Part shown: positions 25,675-34,129 of the stretch, one piece after another
How the letters are laid out: every line of letters begins with the position of its first letter
Numbering within the stretch: position 1 is the first letter of the stretch
Assembly: GCF_017355835.1 (NCBI RefSeq)
Contig: NZ_JAFEWF010000001.1
Span: 1,488,001 to 1,552,000 of the forward strand
From: Desertivirga brevis
Lineage (GTDB): Bacteria; Bacteroidota; Bacteroidia; Sphingobacteriales; Sphingobacteriaceae
Reading direction: 5' to 3'
DNA: 64,000 bases
Position numbers and translations under genes: made by a program
The notes under the pieces: generated by a model
The model's database searches: none
Told to the model about the DNA's origin: nothing
The model's input: the letters and a program-made list of their open reading frames with translations, nothing else

Positions 25675-27708
25675 TTAATTGAAATTATATGTACAGGATA
25701 AAAGTCCGCTCCTCCCTACACCGTTTATGCCACTTCCATGTGTGCGATAATCTTCGTTAAACAGGTTCTGAGCACTTAATCTTATTTGAAGCTTATTATA
25801 CTGGTACCCTGCAAAAACATTTAAGACTTCCCACGCTGGAGTTCCCCCTGCTGGAATACGATTATCGTCTATATCTCCCTGTGCTAACCTGCTCTGCCTT
25901 GCTGCAATACTCAAGTCAGCAGCTGCATAAAACTTTTTTAATTTGTATTTTATTGCGGTGTTCCCATAGAGAGGAGGAATACGCCTTAATGGTTCTGATT
26001 TACTAAGGTTTTTCCCAAAGGTGTATGCTGTAAAGGCTGTAAGATCCCAGTGCTTGCTAGGCAACCACTGCAATCGGAGATCAGCTCCTCTTATTACAGC
26101 TTTTTCTATATTCTCTTTTTTGTAAACATTATATCCGCTTATCACCTCATTCTCAACTTTAGTGCGAGCTATAAGGTCAGTTAACTGATTATTAAATACC
26201 GTCATCGAAGCGTTCCACTGGTTAAACTTAAGACGGCACCCTAACTCCATATTGTAATTTCGCTCAGGCTTCAAACTGTAACTCGGTATCTCATAACGGA
26301 AGTCTACAATTCCAAGAGTTCCCATATCATCGATATTAGGCGCTCGATAACCACTACTGAATGAGGCGTGTAGATTATGGCTTGCTATTTTATAGTTCCC
26401 TCCAAGATTCACAACTAAGGCTGCCGGACTTAATTTAACTGTACCAAGCGTCTCGTCTTTAATAGTCGCCTCAAACCAGTTGTAGCGAAGTCCAGCTTCT
26501 AAATTAAACCTTTTGAGTCTTAGCTGATGGATATTGAAAACAGAAAGATTTGAATAAGTAGAGTGATCTGGGTACAATCCTCTACTTTGCACTGATGCAC
26601 CGCTGCTTGTATTTAGGTCAGACTTGCTGCTTGAAATGTCGTCGTAATAATATTCAAGTCCGCTGCTCGACGTCCAGTCTTGTGAAAATTTAGAGGTGAT
26701 ATCCAGGAGAGCTCCGACAGTAGACACTCCATCCTCCTCCCGCCTTATGCTTGGGTTACCATTCTTCTGGCTTCTACGCACTTCGGCAGTTTGTTGAAAT
26801 GATGGAGTTATAGAGATTGATTGCAGAAAAGGATTCTTACCCGCGATACTAAATTTCAAATAGGAAAGAGCCCGTTGCTGAATCTGCATTTCGTTGAGCG
26901 CAAAGTTCTCTAGTTTCACTTTGTGAAAAACAGGAACATTATTCTGCTTCACAAATTGCTGGGCAGCAATTAGCTCCATTCCTTCCTTAAGCTTCCACTT
27001 CAATTTCATATCCGCATCAAGCTCCCCGTAGCCGCTAGGCGACTGCTTGCCGGTCGTGTCTCCGCCAAAAAGGCTCCCATAATCTTTGACACTTAATCCA
27101 CCAAGGGCAACAAGGCGGGGTGAAGAATATACTAATTGCCCTCTGCCAGTCTTTTCCATATCCCGGCTCCAATATCGTCCCCCGGCAAGCCCGCTGAACT
27201 TACTGACACTAGTATAGTCCGGGTCCTGCGTAATAATGTGAACTACTCCTCCCATAGCATCAGAGCCATACTGTACAGACCCACTGCCTTTCAAAACCTC
27301 TATCCGGCTTATAGTAAAGGGATCAACAGTATTTAAGTACTGATTTGGGCCATATCTGAAAGTTGAGTTGTTTAAGCGGATGCCATCTATCAGGGTGAGG
27401 GTTTGGTTGCCGGTTAAGCCCCTTACAAAGGCAGAACCACCTCCATGATTTGTTTTTTGAACGAAAACCCCCGGGACAGCCATCAATGCTTCAGGGGTGG
27501 AGCGATAAAGAAATTCCTCAATTTTCTGCCTGCTTAACACTTCGACGGAATAAGGGCTGGTTGCAATATCGCTCTTGTGGCGACTTGCCGTAATAGTAAC
27601 TTCCGGTAAAACTTTGGTGGTATCAGCAATCGCGACTTCTGCCTGCTGCGCGAATGTCAAAGCCGGGCCCATCATGAAGCCGGCCATCAAAACTTGTAAA
27701 TATCTCAA
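25675..27708 (-). CDS. TonB-dependent receptor, haem/hemoglobin type
   Basis: About 677 residues: TonB box region (LPEVTITASR near 33), plug with FVRGLTGNQTLTLIDGIRLN and VLKGSGSVQYGSDAMGG, and a barrel ending in Phe-Asn. The plug motifs match the hemoglobin/transferrin or HmuR branch. There is no carboxypeptidase-like domain, unlike the other receptors here. The frame starts at a TTG (27708) only; an ATG frame 32-41 bases upstream would supply a basic leader (MRNIQFYKTT) but is out of frame. Haem or a haem protein is the likely ligand; cobalamin is the main alternative. No partner genes are adjacent. Confidence 0.87.
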   Translation of the reverse strand: MRYLQVLMAGFMMGPALTFAQQAEVAIADTTKVLPEVTITASRHKSDIATSPYSVEVLSRQKIEEFLYRSTPEALMAVPGVFVQKTNHGGGSAFVRGLTGNQTLTLIDGIRLNNSTFRYGPNQYLNTVDPFTISRIEVLKGSGSVQYGSDAMGGVVHIITQDPDYTSVSKFSGLAGGRYWSRDMEKTGRGQLVYSSPRLVALGGLSVKDYGSLFGGDTTGKQSPSGYGELDADMKLKWKLKEGMELIAAQQFVKQNNVPVFHKVKLENFALNEMQIQQRALSYLKFSIAGKNPFLQSISITPSFQQTAEVRRSQKNGNPSIRREEDGVSTVGALLDITSKFSQDWTSSSGLEYYYDDISSSKSDLNTSSGASVQSRGLYPDHSTYSNLSVFNIHQLRLKRFNLEAGLRYNWFEATIKDETLGTVKLSPAALVVNLGGNYKIASHNLHASFSSGYRAPNIDDMGTLGIVDFRYEIPSYSLKPERNYNMELGCRLKFNQWNASMTVFNNQLTDLIARTKVENEVISGYNVYKKENIEKAVIRGADLRLQWLPSKHWDLTAFTAYTFGKNLSKSEPLRRIPPLYGNTAIKYKLKKFYAAADLSIAARQSRLAQGDIDDNRIPAGGTPAWEVLNVFAGYQYNKLQIRLSAQNLFNEDYRTHGSGINGVGRSGLLSCTYNFN

Positions 27709-28029
27709 CTTGTTGTTTTGTAAAACTGAATATTCCTCATCGTCATCATCCCAATAGACGTCTATTTCTCCAAATCGCTTCTTTATGAAGCAGGGATCAT
27801 TAAGTGGACGAAGTTCGTGAGGGAGTATTAAGAATAGTTAAAGAGTACGTTAAGCTTGAGGACTGTCGTGACTAGGACCACCCGGAAAATCAGAAAGGAG
27901 CGCTTTTTGAATTTGCCGATCCGCCATAATTTCAAATATGTCCTATCTAATTATTTATTCGTCCTACCCTCGCTTTTCGGCTCATTCTACCTTTGCTGTT
28001 ATTCAGATAATCGCTTAAAAATAGTATAG
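27709..28029 (-). other. Leader region of the haem-type receptor
   Basis: No separate gene is called. On the minus strand the receptor's frame stays open about 44 codons further upstream with protein-like content (an acidic run of four Asp and two Glu) but contains no ATG, GTG or TTG. In another frame ATGs at 27749, 27746 and 27740 begin a short peptide whose TGA overlaps the receptor's TTG. The true start is therefore unsettled. Confidence 0.5.
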
Positions 28030-28263
28030 ATGAAAGCAAGACTGTTAATTTCAATCAAAATTTGGATGGTAATTTATCCTTCCATTACCCTGTTTCTATT
28101 TCTGTTTGGAGCAGACCTTGCAGGTCTGCCATTGTACCAGCGCACCTTTATCATAACCGTTTCATTGGTACCCTGGATGGTGTTCGTTGGTCTTCCTTTC
28201 ATTGAATTTATTGTTGGCAAAATTTCCTCCAGAACTTATACCCAAAAGCCTCTAAATAAATAG
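28030..28263 (+). CDS. Small membrane protein of unknown function
   Basis: 77 residues with two membrane helices (about 8-27 and 37-62) and a basic tail. It begins MKARLLISIKIWMVIYPS and is dominated by Leu, Ile, Phe and Val, as expected for a small inner-membrane protein. I recall similar short proteins in Bacteroidota, but no named family. It is divergent from the receptor gene and stands alone. Confidence 0.72.
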   Translation: MKARLLISIKIWMVIYPSITLFLFLFGADLAGLPLYQRTFIITVSLVPWMVFVGLPFIEFIVGKISSRTYTQKPLNK

Positions 28264-28390
28264 ACAAAGCTTAAATCAAACAGCAATTGGTAATTTATGG
28301 CCTCAAGAAGGGGATTCATCCCAATCTTCTCCAGACGGGAAGTAAACATCGATATGATAAAAAAGCATAATCAACATTATTTGTGAGAAA

Positions 28391-29341
28391 TTATTTCCTG
28401 CTCTTAAAACCTATATCCCCCTCAGGAAGCGCAATATCTTTTACCTCTAGCCTCTCCGGTCGACTTTTCTTCTTCGCTGTTACAGGCTGCCTCTTCTCTT
28501 TTAGCTCCCGAAAACGTTTTAATATACCTTCTCTCTCAAAACCGCAATAATAGTCCTTGGGAGTAATTAAAGCATCATCTCCTTTCTCTGCTCTTAACCT
28601 AAGTATTTCCTCGTCAGCAGGAATATGCCAAGCTCCGATCAATTCTGCAGGGCTCCACTCCTTGGAATTAAGCAGCATTTCCTCCCCCAATTTGGTAAGA
28701 TTATAAGCATGGATAGACATACTTAATAAAAGAACCCTTCCTTTTGGGAAATCTGCCTCTAGTTCGATTACCTCCCCCTCATAGCGTTCTAACGAAGATA
28801 TCCGTATATCTTTTATTCGATGATAGCGGTAACATTCAGCTTTAAAATCAAAGGAAACAGCCAGGAACCGCAGAATATAATACTGCCCATTACCCCCCCG
28901 AATGTCTTCTCCCCGAAAGCCAGGCACAGAGATCTTCAATTTATTCTCTTCCAGGAATTCAGCCTTCGGCCTAACTTTAAGAACTTGATCGACAGGGGAA
29001 TGACTATTAAATTGAAAGCCCTTCAGATAAGAGAGATCTGCATCATGAAGATCTCGATCACCTCGTTCCCTATGCCGGCAAGCGGAAACACTGTTGCGAA
29101 CTACTGAATTAAACCGGTTAACCATACCTCCTTCGTAACCACTGATTACTGCAGAAAAGGCATTTCTGATTACCTTAGCAGAACCACTGCAGAGTCCAAA
29201 TTCAAGGCTGCTTTCCTTGCTTGCATAGGTCTGTTTAACCTTAGCTGACTTTGTTTGTACAACCTGCCGACCACGATAATAACGGAAATTAAGATTTCCC
29301 ATTTTCCCGTGAAAGAAACCTTTTTTATCAAGAATTGCCAT
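28391..29341 (-). CDS. Bacteroidota protein of unknown function (DUF6266-like)
   Basis: 316 residues, cytosolic by composition. The start MAILDKKGFFHGKMGNLNFR and the following GRQVVQTK resemble the N-terminal pattern of DUF6266-type proteins (short Gly-Lys-x-Gly segment, then a Trp/Tyr-Arg-Gly-x2-Val-Val motif). The middle is beta-rich (FLAVSFDFKAECYRYHRIKD ... VIELEADFPKGRVLLLSM) and the C-terminus is a long lysine-rich tail. No function is known to me. Neighbours do not help: it is monocistronic and divergent from the region with the 14-bp palindrome. Confidence 0.75.
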   Translation of the reverse strand: MAILDKKGFFHGKMGNLNFRYYRGRQVVQTKSAKVKQTYASKESSLEFGLCSGSAKVIRNAFSAVISGYEGGMVNRFNSVVRNSVSACRHRERGDRDLHDADLSYLKGFQFNSHSPVDQVLKVRPKAEFLEENKLKISVPGFRGEDIRGGNGQYYILRFLAVSFDFKAECYRYHRIKDIRISSLERYEGEVIELEADFPKGRVLLLSMSIHAYNLTKLGEEMLLNSKEWSPAELIGAWHIPADEEILRLRAEKGDDALITPKDYYCGFEREGILKRFRELKEKRQPVTAKKKSRPERLEVKDIALPEGDIGFKSRK

Positions 29342-29493
29342 AAAGACTGGTTTAGAGAATAAGGAACAAGTTATAGAAAATAATTGTTAAAAGAAAATAA
29401 ATTTCTTTATTAATTAAAAACAACTCTATTTCTGTGTCGTTCCAGCTGGCAGCCAAACTTCACATGAAAGCAAATCAAGACATAATTATTTCT

Positions 29494-29534
29494 GCAATAA
29501 GTCCGCCATTTATGAAAATAGGCGGACTTATTGC
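29494..29534. repeat. Perfect 14-bp inverted repeat
   Basis: GCAATAAGTCCGCC (29494-29507) and GGCGGACTTATTGC (29521-29534), 13-base spacer. No T run follows on either side, so it is not a typical terminator. It lies 150 bases upstream of the unknown gene at 28391-29341 and may be an operator or an mRNA hairpin. Confidence 0.8.
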
Positions 29535-29631
29535 GCATTTAATGCAGAATTTAGGCGGAAACATATAAAAGCAAGTATTAAGTTGGGGAGAGCTTAATGA
29601 TATGTTAGCTGGGACTTTAGTGATAGGTATG

Positions 29632-29668
29632 GTTAAAAAGCTATGAGGTTTGGTGATGGCCTCATAGC
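29632..29668 (-). terminator. Intrinsic terminator after the VOC gene
   Basis: Perfect 9-bp stem GCTATGAGG (29640-29648) / CCTCATAGC (29660-29668), followed on the minus strand by TTTTTAACC. Confidence 0.88.
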
Positions 29669-29693
29669 ATTACTTCAAACGCAGCATTATTAT

Positions 29694-30110
29694 TTAGCCT
29701 TTCGGCATTTTACTCATGTCCATATAGAGAGCATTCCATCTGTGACCATCAAGGTCGGTAAACCCACAACCGTACATCCAGCCCTGACTTTCACTTGGAG
29801 CTGCATATACCGTTCCTCCGGCACTTTTAACTTTCTCAGCTAGCCCGTCTATTTCTTCGAAAGTTTCAGTATCAATAGAAAACAGTACTGCTGATGATGT
29901 TTTAGGGTCGGATACAGGATGCTGCGTAAAGCTCTCAAAAACATGCTCAGCACATAACATCAGTACTATATTTTTGCTTCCTATCGTTACGCAAGACATC
30001 TCAGCAGTTTCAGGAAACCGCATATTTTGTTCAAAGCCTATTTTGGTATAAAATTCCCGGGCTTTTTTCACGTCTTTAACTGGCAAGTTAAGCCATACTT
30101 CTTTGATCAT
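29694..30110 (-). CDS. VOC (glyoxalase/bleomycin-resistance fold) protein
   Basis: 138 residues with one pair of beta-alpha-beta-beta-beta modules. LNLPVKDVKKAREFYTKIGF is the standard VOC opening and GFTDLDGHRWNALYMDM the standard close, with likely metal ligands in the second module. Such proteins are often metal-dependent lyases, dioxygenases or antibiotic-binding proteins; which one cannot be said. It is a single gene with its own terminator. Confidence 0.88.
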   Translation of the reverse strand: MIKEVWLNLPVKDVKKAREFYTKIGFEQNMRFPETAEMSCVTIGSKNIVLMLCAEHVFESFTQHPVSDPKTSSAVLFSIDTETFEEIDGLAEKVKSAGGTVYAAPSESQGWMYGCGFTDLDGHRWNALYMDMSKMPKG

Positions 30111-30277
30111 AACATATTCTCCTTTTAAGTTTCTTTAGTTATATCAAAGATAGCCTTGTGACACCTACCAGGTAGGGCACAGATGCGACGCTTAAAGGGC
30201 AGATTGCGACAAAGTCTCATGTGCGGGATTATTTATACCCCGCAATAACTTACCCTCACTAACACCATCCAGAACAA

Positions 30278-30478
30278 TTATTCTACATCATGCAGCTTTT
30301 TATATCTGCCATTAGAATCTACTTCAACATACACGTCTTCTTCGTGTAAAACCTGAGCATCATTCATTGTTATGGCCACCCCGGCAATGAAAAGTATAGT
30401 GAAAATAGTGAGCGTTAGAAGAATTAACATAGCTAGAATCTCATTAGTTAGTATGAATGCAATAACGCTATTAATCAA
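30278..30478 (-). CDS. Possible small membrane protein
   Basis: Up to 66 residues from TTG 30478, or 50 from ATG 30430. One hydrophobic stretch (about residues 5-36 of the long form) is followed by an acidic soluble tail (VLHEEDVYVEVDSNGRYKKL). The order is that of a genuine tail-out membrane peptide, but the start is uncertain and no family is recognised. Confidence 0.45.
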   Translation of the reverse strand: MINSVIAFILTNEILAMLILLTLTIFTILFIAGVAITMNDAQVLHEEDVYVEVDSNGRYKKLHDVE

Positions 30479-30806
30479 CTTTCTATCAATACTTTAAAAC
30501 ACTTTTAAGAAAATTCCAGCCTTCTATTAGATTTGTTAGGACCTTCACCAGGATGTTAAAGATTCTTTAAATTTTTAATTAATACTGACGCTTAGTCATT
30601 ATAATATTGTTAGTGACCTATTTCGCTGCAAACCCAATAAATTGTCTAGAAGAATGGAATAAAATTAGAATTCTGCAGAAAAGACTGAATTGATGAGGGA
30701 AAATACCAGGCTCTGAAATCCCTGTGGTAAGATATGTTAGAGTTTGTTTCAATTACCGGCTTACTACTTACAAAGATCATGTAGTAATAAGCCGGAAAAA
30801 TGTGTC
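30479..30806. other. Intergenic stretch with a hairpin after the lyase gene
   Basis: No gene is seen. A long imperfect hairpin lies just after the pectate-lyase-like gene (CCGGCTTA near 30756-30763 with TAAGCCGG near 30788-30795, plus further pairing inside). The T tract on the minus side is weak, so termination there is only likely. Confidence 0.55.
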
Positions 30807-32474
30807 TTATTTATTGCTGTTTGGTTTTACGCTTGCAAGGTTTACTACACTGTTCAGATAATCCTCAATATTAGTATACCCGTCATTGTTTTTATCCTTG
30901 ATTGCATCAGATGCATCCCTAGGGTTCAAACCATTTTTAGTTTCCCATTCGTCGGGAATGCCATCTCCGTCAGTGTCTTTGTATGGTGTTCCTTTATATT
31001 CCGGATAACCGCCTACCTGACTGATGTCTGTGATAATTCCCCCCTTGTACGAATCGATCGGCAGTCTCCTATGTTCAAACTGGGTAGCAGGAAGTTTTAC
31101 ATTTTTTAAAGGGTTTATATTCCCGGTTTTTACCTGTTGAATGATACGAGTATCCACAGGATCTCTCTTAGGTAAATTAGCACCGGTATTTGCCAACACG
31201 TAATCAAACGCATCCTGAGCAGAAAGCACAGTGATCTGTGGCATTGGCAAAGGTTCGTTCCACTTCATTCTTGGGAAGTAGGCTTTTGCCTGATCAAAGC
31301 TCATCAACTCGCCGTTCTTGCCTTCCACTTGAACACCGCCATTCCAGTTGTCATTAGTTACGGTGGCATTTCCGTGTACAATATTACCGTTAACATACGC
31401 CCGCCCGAAGGTTACATAAGGAAGCTTACTCCTTCCCGACTCCGGTTTTAGAAGACGATATCCTACGGCTTCGTTTACCGGTGTAAGCGGCCCTGGTTTG
31501 AAGTAATTATTGAAAATGTTATAGTTTGAACGATAGTCGCCGCCATCAACTGAGCGATGCACCCAATTAAACACCACGTTATTAACGAAATTGAATACAT
31601 CAGCCCAACCGATCGAAGGGTTACGAGCAGCGTTGTTTGCCCATAAATTACGCATGTAAGTAGCGTTTTCGCCCCCAATGGTGCTTCCGAACGCGTGGTT
31701 CCAGGTATCCAAAGCTTCAGAAAAAATAGAATTCTGAATAGTAATATTAACTGTTCCTAACTTAGCTTCTTTTGTGCCGGTACTGTCGTTATACATGTGC
31801 CTGTACATAGACATGTTTTCGTCTAATCCCCAGCTTGCAGAAACGTGATCGATCATAATATTTCCAATGGGATTCCCGCCAATGGCATCGTCACGGCGAC
31901 CCACATTCGTCTCACCTCTTCTAAACCTCATGAAGCGAATAACAACGTCGTGAGTGTTGATCCAAACCGACTCGCCTGCAACGCAAACCCCGTCGCCAGG
32001 GGCAGTCTGACCAGCAATAGTGATATAAGGGGCACGAATAATTAAAGGGGTTTTCAAACGGATAATTCCAGCCACGTTAAATACGATGGTACGGGCTCCC
32101 CCCTGCTCACATGCTTCTCTTAAAGTACCTGGGCCGCTGTCTGCCAAACTTGTAACTACGTATACTTTTCCGCCACGACCTCCAAAAGAATAAGCGCCTC
32201 CTCCTTCCGCACCCGGAAAGGCAAGAATTTTAGCTTGAGGAAGATCGATAGCCCTGGAAGCCCAGGGAATGTATGGTTTACCTTGAGCAGCCTCTTTCTC
32301 AATGATTGGAAGAGCTTTTTGCCATGCAATATCAGATTGGCGACGCGCCTGCTCCATCAATGCATTACTTGCACGCCCAACGTCTTCAGGTATTTTAGGA
32401 TATTGTGCGAAGCCTGTGCTTGTCATTCCCGACAACGCAGTTAATAATAGGAACCCTTTCCAGTACTTATTCAT
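30807..32474 (-). CDS. Exported pectate-lyase-like (right-handed beta-helix) protein
   Basis: 555 residues with a signal peptide (cleaved near GFAQ at about 24). FPGAEGGGAYSFGGRGGKVYVVTSL, DSGPGTLREA and VIRFMRFRRGE are standard PL1/pectate-lyase family signatures; Asp and Arg of the active site are probably in RRDDAIGG and IDHVSASWG. The C-terminus carries a calcium-binding DTDGDGIPDEWE repeat and a second EF-like DKNNDGYTNIEDYL, as in dockerin or thrombospondin type-3 modules. It likely cleaves pectin-type polymers outside the cytoplasm. No SusC/SusD pair or other pectin genes are adjacent. Confidence 0.9.
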   Translation of the reverse strand: MNKYWKGFLLLTALSGMTSTGFAQYPKIPEDVGRASNALMEQARRQSDIAWQKALPIIEKEAAQGKPYIPWASRAIDLPQAKILAFPGAEGGGAYSFGGRGGKVYVVTSLADSGPGTLREACEQGGARTIVFNVAGIIRLKTPLIIRAPYITIAGQTAPGDGVCVAGESVWINTHDVVIRFMRFRRGETNVGRRDDAIGGNPIGNIMIDHVSASWGLDENMSMYRHMYNDSTGTKEAKLGTVNITIQNSIFSEALDTWNHAFGSTIGGENATYMRNLWANNAARNPSIGWADVFNFVNNVVFNWVHRSVDGGDYRSNYNIFNNYFKPGPLTPVNEAVGYRLLKPESGRSKLPYVTFGRAYVNGNIVHGNATVTNDNWNGGVQVEGKNGELMSFDQAKAYFPRMKWNEPLPMPQITVLSAQDAFDYVLANTGANLPKRDPVDTRIIQQVKTGNINPLKNVKLPATQFEHRRLPIDSYKGGIITDISQVGGYPEYKGTPYKDTDGDGIPDEWETKNGLNPRDASDAIKDKNNDGYTNIEDYLNSVVNLASVKPNSNK

Positions 32475-32794
32475 TTTATTTGATTATAATTTTCGTTTTC
32501 TAACTCTTTGTACTACTTACCCGCTTCCTAGGCGTCCCGCCCCCTCCGGTATTCTTACCTACCCGGATCAACACAGTTTTAGTTCGATGAAGATCTCTAT
32601 GAGAATTTGGTATAACCGGTTAAATTCTGTCAATTAAAGAAACAACTTTTAAAACTGCCGGGAAAGGCAATGACTACAGAGAGGGAAATAAGTAAAATGA
32701 AATGGGATATTTGCTGGACGAGTAAAGGAAGAGGGTGCGAAAATTTAATCTAATCCATAATTTTAGGATCAGGGGCGCTTTTATATAAGCTGAT
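32475..32794. other. Intergenic stretch
   Basis: Between the minus-strand lyase and LprI-like genes. I see no gene and no strong hairpin. It should hold the lyase promoter; CCGCCCCCTCCGG near 32540 is unusually GC-rich for this window but has no obvious pairing. Confidence 0.4.
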
Positions 32795-33337
32795 CTAATT
32801 ACTTTCAATTGATTGATAGAACTGGAAAAGAGTAACCGCCCTGTCTTTTATCATGTTGTAATAAAAGCTGGTTGCTTTAACTTGTTGGATAGTACCACCC
32901 CCGGTGTATTCTTCCTTGCTTAGTACTGCCCGGAATGCCAGATCCTTATCCTTGAATACTATCCAGGCTTTTTCTGCCTGAATGAGGGCTGTTTTATCTG
33001 ACGGTTTTAATTTTAAAAGAAGTTTTTTGTAATACTTGTTGAGAATGACATCGTATGCACTTGCAGCTTCGTTCATCGCGAACCGCATTCCGGCTGTAGA
33101 ATAATCAAGCTTCATATATTCATCCATATATCTCTCAATTCGCATAGTATCTATTGCGAATTCAGTAGCAACCGCACGATCACCATCCTGACGCTTCTTA
33201 AAAGACGCAACATCCTGTTCGATCTTTACTTTGATAGACTTCTCCATTTCAGGGGTGACTTCCCTTGGTCCATTTGTAGTTTGCGCCCATGCTGTTGAAA
33301 ATGAAAGAAGGAAGAGTATTAAAAGCGGAAAATTCAT
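32795..33337 (-). CDS. Exported LprI-like (DUF1311) protein
   Basis: 180 residues with a signal peptide (MNFPLLILFLLSFSTAWAQ). The body is helical with the LprI/DUF1311 pattern: AMNEAASAYDVILNKYYKKLLLKLKPSDKTALIQAEKAW and a final helix. Several relatives inhibit lysozyme, but the cysteine pattern of the best studied ones is missing here. It is located in the periplasm or at the surface. It is 105 bases downstream of the lipoprotein gene at 33443-33985. Confidence 0.8.
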   Translation of the reverse strand: MNFPLLILFLLSFSTAWAQTTNGPREVTPEMEKSIKVKIEQDVASFKKRQDGDRAVATEFAIDTMRIERYMDEYMKLDYSTAGMRFAMNEAASAYDVILNKYYKKLLLKLKPSDKTALIQAEKAWIVFKDKDLAFRAVLSKEEYTGGGTIQQVKATSFYYNMIKDRAVTLFQFYQSIESN

Positions 33338-33370
33338 TGATAATTTCGTATTGATAGCCCTAAAGGTAAT

Positions 33371-33407
33371 AGAAAAAAGCCATGAGCCTGTTGAAGACCC
33401 ATGGCTT
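33371..33407 (-). terminator. Intrinsic terminator after the 33.4-kb lipoprotein gene
   Basis: 8-bp stem AAGCCATG (33377-33384) / CATGGCTT (33400-33407), followed on the minus strand by TTTTTTCTATT. Confidence 0.85.
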
Positions 33408-33442
33408 GATAGGTATAAGTAACGTAAAAGATGATCGACAGC

Positions 33443-33985
33443 TTATTGCTTGTAAACTTTTCCGTTGATCTTGATTTCTTTCCAACCGCCCTGTAAGCCC
33501 AGGCCTTTGATGTAGGTTACGGTATGAGGATGCCCTTTAAAATTTGGATGATAGATCATGTCGAAGCTGAATGTCATCTTGGTAGGGCTTTTCTCTACTA
33601 CACTAACTTTATAATCGTTGTAGCTTTGGTCCTCCAGCGTTTGAAAAGTATCCCCCACGTTTGCTCCAAACCTGGCTCTGATATACTGAATTTCCGGAAA
33701 GCGAGGTGAACTTGATATTAGATTGTTATTTGCATCGATGCGAAGGTAATCTTCTGACATTGCATCGCCGCCAGTTAAGCTGAACATCTTGTAATAGAGC
33801 TGCCCTTTAATTCTTACGGTATCCTGAATTTCGCTGAAATTTTGACTATCGACCCTCCAGTAATTTCCTATCTGCAGGGGCATAAAGGAGTCGGACTCCG
33901 GCGTCAATGGTGATTGATAAACATCCTTTTGACAGGAAGTAAAGACAGCGGTAACAATGCTTAGTAAGAATAAAATACGTTTCAT
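33443..33985 (-). CDS. Lipoprotein of unknown function
   Basis: 180 residues with a clear lipoprotein signal, lipobox F-T-S-C at residues 15-18 followed by QKDVYQ. The mature part reads as beta-rich (LQIGNYWRVDSQNFSEIQDT, YIRARFGANVGDTFQTLED) and resembles small Bacteroidota lipoproteins that end in a G-x-G-x2-G-type strand (GLGLQGGWKEI). No named family is recognised. It has its own terminator. Confidence 0.75.
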   Translation of the reverse strand: MKRILFLLSIVTAVFTSCQKDVYQSPLTPESDSFMPLQIGNYWRVDSQNFSEIQDTVRIKGQLYYKMFSLTGGDAMSEDYLRIDANNNLISSSPRFPEIQYIRARFGANVGDTFQTLEDQSYNDYKVSVVEKSPTKMTFSFDMIYHPNFKGHPHTVTYIKGLGLQGGWKEIKINGKVYKQ

Positions 33986-34129
33986 GTGTAGCCTATTTCT
34001 CTCATTACGAAATATTTATAGGGAGTGTAACAGAGAGCGCAAAAAAAGTGGAGAAAAAAGAGAAGGTGCAATTAATCCCCCAAATCTAGAAAAGAGGTCG
34101 CTCTTTGAAGGCAACCTCTTTGAAATGTC

